From positions 1 through 12,720 of the forward strand of contig CAIKVF010000137.1 of the NCBI GenBank assembly GCA_903830745.1: DNA of 12,720 nucleotides. Direction: 5' to 3'. This DNA comes from an uncultured Actinomycetes bacterium. GTDB lineage: Bacteria; Actinomycetota; Acidimicrobiia; Acidimicrobiales; RAAP-2. A program made the translations under genes and the position numbers. This document shows positions 5,850 to 11,513 of the stretch, in pieces; position 1 is the stretch's first letter, and the number at the start of each line of letters is the position of its first letter. The notes under the pieces are model-generated. The model did no database searches and was not told the DNA's origin. It saw only the letters and a program-made list of their open reading frames with translations.

Positions 5850-7049
5850 ATGCCTGTAACTGAAGCAGACTTAGACGTACTTATTAATGACTTGATCGAG
5901 AAGTTTCCACCAAAGACAACTGACCCAGTTGTCTTCATGGGTGAACAGTTCGACCGTGGACTCGCCTGGGTGAATTTCCCAGCAGGACATGGTGGACTCG
6001 ATGGAAGCCCAACCGATCAGCTGTATGTCCTTCGCAAACTCTCCAAGCTTGGTGCACCAACTGCAGCCGGACCAAACGTCATTGGTTACGGAATGTGTGC
6101 ACCAACAATAATTATTCACGGAACTGATGAACAAAAGAAGCGTTACCTTCGTCCACTCTTTACGGGGGAAGAAATTTGGTGCCAGCTCTTTTCAGAACCT
6201 GGTGCAGGATCTGACGTAGCAACACTCGGTACACGTGCTGAGCGCGACGGTGACGAATGGGTTATTAACGGACAGAAGGTCTGGACAACTCTTGCTCACA
6301 ACGCTCATATGGGACTTCTAATTGCTCGAAGCAACCCTGATGTAATTAAGCACAAGGGAATCACTGCATTCCTCGTTGACATGCACGGCCCTGGTGTAGA
6401 TGTTCGTCCACTTTTCCAAGCAACTGGCGAAGCTGAGTTCAACGAAGTTTTCTTCAATGAAGTTCGCATCCCAGACTCTGAGCGACTCGGTGACGTTGGA
6501 GAAGGTTGGGGAGTATCAATCACCACCCTCATGAACGAGCGTGTATCTATTGGTGGAACTATTCCTCCACGTGGATCTGGCCTCATTGGTGAAGCAGTAA
6601 AGATCTGGAAACAGAAGTGGTCGGGTCGTGACGATTCCTACGCACACTCAGTTCGCTCTGATTTGATGCAGGCGTGGGTTCGTAACGAAGTTGGTCGCCT
6701 TACTAACTGGCGAGCTAGTGACCTTCGAAAGGCCGGAACTCCAGGACCTGAGGGATCAGTTGCGAAGCTTGCGTTCGCTGAAGAAAATCAGCGCACCAGT
6801 GAGCTATGTGTGAACCTCATGGGCGCAGAGGGAATGCTCTACGAGAACAACTATCCAATGGTTCGCCCAGCGGGCTCTGCCATGCATGGTGGCGACATGC
6901 GTAAGGCATTTATTCGTATGCGTGCAAACTCTATTGAGGGTGGAACGAGTGAAGTCATGCGCAACATCATTGGTGAGCGTGTGCTTGGACTCGCGGGTGA
7001 ACCACGTAACGACAAAGACGTTGCTTGGAAAGACGTTCCGCGCAGCTAA
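5850..7049 (+). CDS. Acyl-CoA dehydrogenase
   Basis: 399 residues from ATG 5850. It is a flavoprotein that introduces an alpha-beta double bond into an acyl-CoA and passes electrons to ETF. The FAD/substrate segment CQLFSEPGAGSDVA and the adjacent VINGQKVWTT are in the middle domain. The C-terminal helical domain has SIEGGTSEVMRNIIGERVLGL, where E363 sits at the position of the catalytic base in MCAD-type enzymes. The family includes many FadE paralogues; chain length or substrate cannot be assigned, so no symbol. An in-frame GTG at 5826 would add eight Gly-rich residues that simply read through the Shine-Dalgarno, so ATG is preferred. Its stop codon (7047-7049) directly abuts the convergent dienelactone hydrolase stop. 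Nothing else from beta-oxidation is adjacent. Confidence 0.93.
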   Translation: MPVTEADLDVLINDLIEKFPPKTTDPVVFMGEQFDRGLAWVNFPAGHGGLDGSPTDQLYVLRKLSKLGAPTAAGPNVIGYGMCAPTIIIHGTDEQKKRYLRPLFTGEEIWCQLFSEPGAGSDVATLGTRAERDGDEWVINGQKVWTTLAHNAHMGLLIARSNPDVIKHKGITAFLVDMHGPGVDVRPLFQATGEAEFNEVFFNEVRIPDSERLGDVGEGWGVSITTLMNERVSIGGTIPPRGSGLIGEAVKIWKQKWSGRDDSYAHSVRSDLMQAWVRNEVGRLTNWRASDLRKAGTPGPEGSVAKLAFAEENQRTSELCVNLMGAEGMLYENNYPMVRPAGSAMHGGDMRKAFIRMRANSIEGGTSEVMRNIIGERVLGLAGEPRNDKDVAWKDVPRS

Positions 7050-7748
7050 TTATTTGTCGGTGAGTTTCTCCGCAAATAGTTTCAGTGTTTTGGCGTAAGC
7101 GTCTTTTGCCGCCTCTGGGTTGTAGTCAGCTCTTGGGTCTGAGTTGAACCCGTGCCCAGCATCTGCGTACCTCGTTATTTCAGTTGGTACTGAGAGCTTT
7201 GAGGTTGCTTCTCTGAGCTGCTCAACTTCTTCAACAGGAATTCCCTTGTCGAGGTCTCCAAAGAACCCAATCCATGGACACTTCAGTTGTGGTGCAAGTT
7301 CAAGTAGTGGGTCAAGTCCAAAGCGACCATTGGCAATGCCGCTGCCGTAGTAACTAGCGGCTGCACCAACGAGGCCAAGTGATGCTGCGTAGAAGGTGAC
7401 AATGCCACCCATGCAGTATCCGACGATGCCAATGTTTGGCGTCGTGTAACCAAGTGAGTTCAGAAAATCTATGGTCGCTGTCAGGTCGTTAGTGATGCCC
7501 TCTTTGGTAAGCGTCATCATGGTCTGCATAACAGGTCCGAAGTCGTCGTAACCGTATTCCGGTGATCCTTCACGGTGATAAAACTGCGGCGCAACAACGA
7601 AGTAGCCCTCGTCACTAAAACGATCAGCAACGTCACGGATGTGATCATTAACACCGAATGCTTCTTGAACAACAATGAGTGCGCGCTTGGAGTCAGTGTT
7701 CCCAGTTACATAAATAGGGAAGCGTGGAGTGTTTGCGTGGCTGCTCAT
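7050..7748 (-). CDS. Dienelactone hydrolase family protein
   Basis: A 232-residue alpha/beta hydrolase. The nucleophile elbow is GYCMGG with Cys112 rather than Ser, the hallmark of dienelactone hydrolase. D167 (GDLDKGIP) and H199 (DAGHGF) complete the triad, and E29 (VQEAFG) matches the Glu that activates the Cys in the studied enzyme. The classical reaction is ring opening of dienelactone in chlorocatechol breakdown. No other chlorocatechol genes are here, and most homologues act on unknown esters or lactones, so the substrate is open. It is the last gene of the lysR run: its ATG overlaps the stop of the DsbA-fold gene (ATGA, 7745-7748), implying coupled translation. An AGGA about 11 bases upstream is a weak ribosome site. 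Confidence 0.92.
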   Translation of the reverse strand: MSSHANTPRFPIYVTGNTDSKRALIVVQEAFGVNDHIRDVADRFSDEGYFVVAPQFYHREGSPEYGYDDFGPVMQTMMTLTKEGITNDLTATIDFLNSLGYTTPNIGIVGYCMGGIVTFYAASLGLVGAAASYYGSGIANGRFGLDPLLELAPQLKCPWIGFFGDLDKGIPVEEVEQLREATSKLSVPTEITRYADAGHGFNSDPRADYNPEAAKDAYAKTLKLFAEKLTDK

Positions 7749-8347
7749 TCGAAACTCGGTCCTACTGTTCGCGTTCTCTTTAACTCGTAGAAGCCAGGTG
7801 TCCCAGCAACAAGTGAAACGCCATCAAATAGTTTTCCAGCAGCCTCGCCCTTTGGTGCAGGGGTTACAACTGGACCAAAAATTGCGACATCACCAAAGTG
7901 GATAACTGGTGTTCCAACATCCATACCAACTGGGTCCATACCTTGGTGGTGGCTCTTCTTTAATGCTTCATCGAAGTCTGTTGAGTGCTGAGCATCTGCG
8001 AGGTCTGCTTCGAGCCCGGCTTCTTTTAGCGATACAGAGATTAGAACATCAATGTCTTTTTCACTCTTGATGTGATATTGACTTCCCATTGCGCTGTAGA
8101 GCTTTTCTACAACTTCGTTTCCGTGTCGCTGTTCTGCAGCGATAAGCACACGCACGGGACGCCAAGCCTTTTGCATAAGGTCTACGTACTTCTCTGGCAT
8201 CTCTCGACCTTCATTAAGAACTGCCAGGCTCATGACGTGGAACTTGACATCAATGTCTCTGACTTTTTGTGCTTCGAGAAGCCATCTTGATGTAACCCAG
8301 GCCCAAGGGCATGCTGGGTCAACCCAGAGATCAACTTGTTGTGTCAT
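7745..8347 (-). CDS. DsbA-fold thiol oxidoreductase, mycothiol-dependent nitroreductase (Rv2466c)-like
   Basis: 200 residues, thioredoxin/DsbA fold. The N-terminal DLWVDPACPWAWVTSRW carries the active-site motif C13-P-W-A16. The M. tuberculosis Rv2466c protein, a mycothiol-dependent reductase that activates nitro-compounds, has CPWC at this site. Here the second Cys is Ala, so only a monothiol mechanism with a low-molecular-weight thiol (inferred mycothiol) is possible; I recall CPWA as frequent among actinobacterial homologues. A TPVIHFG segment (about 146-152), the cis-Pro loop of the fold, is present. A relationship to 2-hydroxychromene-2-carboxylate isomerase is the alternative. There is no signal peptide, so it is cytoplasmic. 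A good AAGGA lies 5 bases before ATG 8347 and overlaps the stop of the M20 gene, indicating coupled expression. Confidence 0.85.
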   Translation of the reverse strand: MTQQVDLWVDPACPWAWVTSRWLLEAQKVRDIDVKFHVMSLAVLNEGREMPEKYVDLMQKAWRPVRVLIAAEQRHGNEVVEKLYSAMGSQYHIKSEKDIDVLISVSLKEAGLEADLADAQHSTDFDEALKKSHHQGMDPVGMDVGTPVIHFGDVAIFGPVVTPAPKGEAAGKLFDGVSLVAGTPGFYELKRTRTVGPSFE

Positions 8348-8355
8348 GTCGTTCC

Positions 8356-9750
8356 TTACTTATTCGCGTGTGCATGTAACACTGTAATAACTGAATTAAC
8401 TACACCAACCGCCATTGGGATGTCGAGCATCTCATCAATGCCGTGTGCATTTGAATCAGGTCCAAGTACTCCAGTCGCTAAGAACTGAACACCGGGGTAG
8501 CGCTTGCCGAGTGATGCAAGGAACGGGATTGATCCGCCTTCTCCGGTAAAGCCTGGGGCCGTTCCGTAAGCGTCGGTTGATGCCTCTTCGAGTGCTGTGG
8601 CAAGCCATGGAGCAAGTTCTGGTGCATTCCATCCGTCAGCGTGCTCAGTTTTAAAGGTGACCTGCGCGTTCGAAGGTATGTCCTTAGTCATTGCATTAAC
8701 AATGGATTGTTCGCAAAGCTTTGAGTCAGCGGTTGGTGGAAGTCGAAATGAAAGCGTTGCCGTCGTGAATGCACGAAGGACGTTTCCTGCAATGTCAGGT
8801 GTTGGAATTCCACCCATGCCAGTTACTGAAAGTGTTGGTGACCACGTTTTGTTAAGTATTCGACCAGCTGGAGAGCTGCCCATCAGCGTAAGGCCAGGAA
8901 CGAGTGGGAGTTCGTGCTGGTACATGTCGCCGAATTCCTTCGCGGTATTTTCAGCTGATTCCCTAACAGCTTCAGGAATTTCAACGTGAAGTTCCTTTAA
9001 GAGAATTTCACCAGTTGCAGAATCCTCTACACGCTCAATGAGTTGACGAAGAATTCGAAATGACGAAGGAACAACGCCACTCGCCATTCCACTGTGACGT
9101 CCTTGTTCAAGGACTTTTACTGTTAGCTCAATTGATGCAAGTCCACGAAGTGATGTTGTCACCCAGAGTCGGTCGTAAGAGATTGCACCTGAGTCGAGAC
9201 AGATGAGCAGCTCTACATCTCCGAGGTGATCCTTTAGTGCATCGAGGTATGCCTCAAGGTCTGGGCTTCCGCTCTCTTCACATGCTTCAATTAGAACAAC
9301 GCAGCGACTGTGAGCAACATTGTTCGCTTCCATTGCTTCAAGCGCGCTTAGCGCTGCAAAGATTGAATAGCCATCATCAGAAACACCACGAGCGTAAATT
9401 CTGTCGCCACGACGAACAGGATTAAACGGCTCAAGACCTTCTGACCATTCTCCGAGCGGCGGTTGCTTATCTAGGTGACCGTAGAGAACTGCTGTTCCGT
9501 CACCACCACCAGTTGACTCAATGGTGACGGTGATAACTGGGGTGCGACCATCAAGTCGGTGAATCTGCACATCAAAGTTCGCGAGCTTGCGGTTTCGTGC
9601 CCATGTAGCGAGCATCTGTGTCGCAGCTTCAATGTGGCCATTTTGCACCCACTGAGCGTCGAACATTGGAGACAGGCAAGGGATCTTGCAATATTCCAGA
9701 AGAGTGTCAAGAACTGAATCTTCGAATTGTTTTTGGGTAACTAAAGCCAT
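8356..9750 (-). CDS. M20 family metallopeptidase (dipeptidase, carnosinase-like)
   Basis: 464 residues, the usual length for two-domain M20 dipeptidases. Zinc-site motifs are all present: GHLDKQP (H92, catalytic D94), ARGVSDDG (bridging Asp 125/126), ACEESGS (catalytic base E158, metal ligand E159), LDSGA (D186) and the late NAHG (H436). RHSG (H219) in the lid/dimerisation domain matches the residue that reaches into the partner's active site. No signal peptide, so it acts on cytoplasmic dipeptides or related amides; ArgE/DapE-type specificity is less likely given the GHLDxQP form. Translation probably depends on coupling to the glycosylase gene nine bases upstream, because no clear Shine-Dalgarno is seen before ATG 9750. 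It lies in the middle of the lysR-led run. Confidence 0.92.
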   Translation of the reverse strand: MALVTQKQFEDSVLDTLLEYCKIPCLSPMFDAQWVQNGHIEAATQMLATWARNRKLANFDVQIHRLDGRTPVITVTIESTGGGDGTAVLYGHLDKQPPLGEWSEGLEPFNPVRRGDRIYARGVSDDGYSIFAALSALEAMEANNVAHSRCVVLIEACEESGSPDLEAYLDALKDHLGDVELLICLDSGAISYDRLWVTTSLRGLASIELTVKVLEQGRHSGMASGVVPSSFRILRQLIERVEDSATGEILLKELHVEIPEAVRESAENTAKEFGDMYQHELPLVPGLTLMGSSPAGRILNKTWSPTLSVTGMGGIPTPDIAGNVLRAFTTATLSFRLPPTADSKLCEQSIVNAMTKDIPSNAQVTFKTEHADGWNAPELAPWLATALEEASTDAYGTAPGFTGEGGSIPFLASLGKRYPGVQFLATGVLGPDSNAHGIDEMLDIPMAVGVVNSVITVLHAHANK

Positions 9751-9759
9751 ACGGTGAGG

Positions 9760-10392
9760 TTACTTCTCGTTACGTGAGAAATGCACTGTCTGCCAGCAAT
9801 ACCAAGCAACCGCTGAGCGCACTCCAAGAAATGGCTCACCAGCTTGCTTTAATTCTTTTTCAGAGATGGTTTTTTCTAGGTCGTGCAAGATACTCCAACC
9901 CACTCGAACGGCGTAGTCACCAATTGGCCAAACATCGGTTCTGGCGAGCGTGAACATTAGGTACATCTGAGCGGTCCAGGGCCCAATTCCTCGCACCGAT
10001 GTAACTTCTCGAACAATTTCGTCATCAGTCATTCTTCCGTGGCGATGTAATTGAATTCGACCATCAAGAGACATGGTGGCAAGCTCAACCATTGCTTCGG
10101 CCTTTGTTCTATTTAGTCCGGCCGACTTAAGTTTTTCTGCGCCAGCCTTGATAATGCTTTTTTCAGAAACCGTTCCATTGCATACATCGACAACTCGCGC
10201 GTGAATTGTTGCGGCAGCACTTGTGGCTAATAGTTGTGAAGTAATTGAGCTTGCTATTGATGGAAACCGCCTATCAATCTTTGAAGCACGGCGTGAAGGT
10301 GGCGTCCCTGCAAGATTAATTATTTTCTTAAACGCTGGATCAGCCTTGACGATCCTCTTTGCAATATCTGATGGTGATAGCGCGCTAGCCAT
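9760..10392 (-). CDS. DNA-3-methyladenine glycosylase II (HhH-GPD, AlkA-like)
   Basis: A 210-residue base-excision repair enzyme that removes alkylated bases. The helix-hairpin-helix is VRGIGPWTAQMYLM (133-146), and the catalytic Asp is D159 in WPIGDYAVRVG, the AlkA arrangement. There is no C-terminal Cys-rich Fe-S loop, which separates it from Nth/MutY. It is shorter than E. coli AlkA and lacks that protein's N-terminal domain and any Ada-type fusion, like the compact bacterial AlkA/MagIII-type proteins. It begins seven bases after the lysR stop with no clear Shine-Dalgarno, so coupled translation is likely. Whether LysR responds to alkylation or oxidative damage is unknown. Confidence 0.9.
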   Translation of the reverse strand: MASALSPSDIAKRIVKADPAFKKIINLAGTPPSRRASKIDRRFPSIASSITSQLLATSAAATIHARVVDVCNGTVSEKSIIKAGAEKLKSAGLNRTKAEAMVELATMSLDGRIQLHRHGRMTDDEIVREVTSVRGIGPWTAQMYLMFTLARTDVWPIGDYAVRVGWSILHDLEKTISEKELKQAGEPFLGVRSAVAWYCWQTVHFSRNEK

Positions 10393-10399
10393 CTACTGA

Positions 10400-11329
10400 C
10401 TATTGCAGAGATTTTGGAGTGTCGACGTAGACACCTGAAGGAGTATTTGGATTTGACCTAGTTACTTCATGGAGCATTGCTTCAACGGCGCGTACTGGCG
10501 CAGAGGGGAAGCCGAATCGTCTTGATACAAGGATTACTCGTCGCTGCGACATGTCAGAAATTGGAATAGCTCTAAAGCTTTCACGTAAAAACTTTGAAAG
10601 CATTGTGATTGGAAGAATCGATGGACCGTAACCATCAAATGTCATTGACGCAATAGTTCTAATTCCGTCCAGTTCAACTATTGGTTTAAGTTGCACGCCA
10701 GCAATTCGACACGCATCATCAATTTCTTTTCGAATAGGCGTTCCTGACAATGGAAGCAGTAGCTCGTGCTGAGAGAGCTCTTTGAGCGTGATTGCTCCTT
10801 TTTGAGCTGCAAGTGGATGGGTGTGGTGCGCAATGACAGCGAGGTCTTCGCTATACAGGTCGAAGTCCTTAAGTTCTGGAGCACTAGCGGGCCAACCCAA
10901 AACTGCCATGTCAATTGTTCCATCAACAACTCGTGGTTCGAGCGTTGAGTTTGTGCCTTCGGTGATTCGAAGAGCAATGTGTGGGTAATCACGACGCTGG
11001 GCTTCGAGGAGTAGTGGCACTACCCATCGACCTGCTGTTCCGATCATGCCTAGGGAAACTTGCCCTCGGACATCTTTTGTGAGCTCAGAAACGTCTGAAG
11101 TAATGGCATTCACTTCAACAACAACTCGGCGAGAGCGCTCGCTAACTATTTTTCCTGACTCAGTTAGCTTTCCGCTGGATCGATCAACTAGTTCAGTACC
11201 AAGTTCAGCTTCGAGTTTCGCAATTCTTGACGAGATGTTCGACTGAACTGTTCCGAGAGCGGCGGCGGCGTCAGAGAAGCTTCCATGGTCTGAAATTGCT
11301 AAAAGGGCTTCAAGTTGGCGAATCTCCAT
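10400..11329 (-). CDS. LysR-type transcriptional regulator
   Basis: 309 residues from ATG 11329. The N-terminal winged helix-turn-helix begins MEIRQLEALLAISDHGSFSD and includes AAALGTVQSNISSRIAKLE. A linker helix precedes the effector-binding domain, which starts about residue 90 (RGQVSLGMIGTAGRWVVP). The effector is unknown. The upstream in-frame ATG at 11359 is rejected: MEIRQLEAL is the usual LysR start, and ATG 11329 lies exactly 6 nt after a perfect TATAAT, implying a leaderless mRNA whose transcript would exclude the earlier Met. A LysR-type inverted repeat covers that -10. It is the first gene of a five-gene same-strand run with gaps of 7, 9, 8 and -4 bases, so unlike most LysR genes it is co-transcribed with its neighbours rather than divergent from its target. 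Confidence 0.93.
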   Translation of the reverse strand: MEIRQLEALLAISDHGSFSDAAAALGTVQSNISSRIAKLEAELGTELVDRSSGKLTESGKIVSERSRRVVVEVNAITSDVSELTKDVRGQVSLGMIGTAGRWVVPLLLEAQRRDYPHIALRITEGTNSTLEPRVVDGTIDMAVLGWPASAPELKDFDLYSEDLAVIAHHTHPLAAQKGAITLKELSQHELLLPLSGTPIRKEIDDACRIAGVQLKPIVELDGIRTIASMTFDGYGPSILPITMLSKFLRESFRAIPISDMSQRRVILVSRRFGFPSAPVRAVEAMLHEVTRSNPNTPSGVYVDTPKSLQ

Positions 11330-11341
11330 GTATCTATTATA
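11330..11341 (-). promoter_or_regulatory. -10 element for leaderless lysR operon mRNA
   Basis: On the minus strand a consensus TATAAT (11341 down to 11336), preceded by TG in direct contact, is followed by AGATAC and ATG 11329. This is the strongest -10 in the window. No good -35 is present at 16-18 bp. Confidence 0.7.
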
Positions 11342-11347
11342 CAGATA
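11331..11347. promoter_or_regulatory. LysR-type operator (T-N11-A, ATC-N9-GAT) overlapping the lysR -10 box
   Basis: TATCT (11331-11335), seven bases, AGATA (11343-11347) is a 5-bp perfect inverted repeat containing ATC-N9-GAT, the general LysR-family box. It completely covers the minus-strand TATAAT (11341 down to 11336) that sits 6 nt before ATG 11329. Binding there should block RNA polymerase, so negative autoregulation of lysR and the genes behind it is predicted. Confidence 0.6.
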
Positions 11348-11368
11348 GTAAGTATTCATCTAATCAAC

Positions 11369-11402
11369 TTGCGTGATACTTGGTCAATCGGCATACTTAT
11401 AT
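11369..11402 (+). promoter_or_regulatory. Possible promoter of the 6C-like small RNA
   Basis: TTGCGT (11369-11374) is 17 bases from CATACT (11392-11397), within an AT-rich CATACTTATAT block. This would start transcription near 11404-11407, at the base of the first hairpin. The match to consensus is partial (TTG of the -35; four of six in the -10), so the exact position is uncertain. Confidence 0.35.
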
Positions 11403-11403
11403 C

Positions 11404-11491
11404 AACGCGTTTTGCCAGAAGCCCCCCTGATGGCAAGGCGCAGGTTTTTGCAGAAGGACCAGCCTCCCCCCGGCTGGTCCTTTTGTGTTTT
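11404..11491 (+). ncRNA. 6C-like small RNA (two hairpins with C6 loops)
   Basis: Hairpin 1: GCGTTTTGCCA (11407-11417) pairs with TGGCAAGGCGC (11431-11441), 11 bp including two G-U pairs, around a 13-base loop holding CCCCCC (11422-11427). Hairpin 2: AAGGACCAGCC (11454-11464) pairs with GGCTGGTCCTT (11472-11482) around TCCCCCC (C6 at 11466-11471), followed by a T-rich tail. Two stem-loops each displaying six cytosines are the definition of the actinobacterial 6C RNA family, whose mycobacterial member is reported to pair with G-rich mRNA regions through these loops. No plausible protein is encoded here. It lies between lysR (divergent) and murT (same strand) and ends about 23 bases before the murT start. 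The structure is seen directly; the family name is from memory and needs a covariance-model check. Confidence 0.85.
11454..11491 (+). terminator. Intrinsic terminator (second hairpin of the 6C-like RNA)
   Basis: An 11-bp perfect stem, with nine pairs of GGACCAGCC/GGCTGGTCC at its core, and a 7-base loop is followed by TTTTGTGTTTT. It is the only clear hairpin-plus-T-tract in the window. It ends the small RNA just before murT, so murT needs its own promoter. Confidence 0.85.
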
Positions 11492-11500
11492 CAGGGTTGT

Positions 11501-11513
11501 TAGCGTTAGGGCA
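11501..11513 (+). promoter_or_regulatory. Possible -10 element for murT
   Basis: TAGCGT (11501-11506) is followed by seven bases and ATG 11514, one base more than the other leaderless starts here. AGGG two bases before ATG is too close to be a good ribosome site. It lies just after the small-RNA terminator. Confidence 0.35.

Noticed and set aside
11330..11359. ATG 11359 as lysR start, adding ten Tyr/Asn-rich residues.
   Set aside because: The extension would translate the -10 box and LysR operator; MEIRQLEAL at 11329 is the standard family start.
11315..11503. A 62-codon plus-strand frame from the lysR start region across the small RNA.
   Set aside because: It runs antisense to the lysR start, through the operator and both C6 hairpins; the RNA structure explains the sequence better than this low-quality peptide does.
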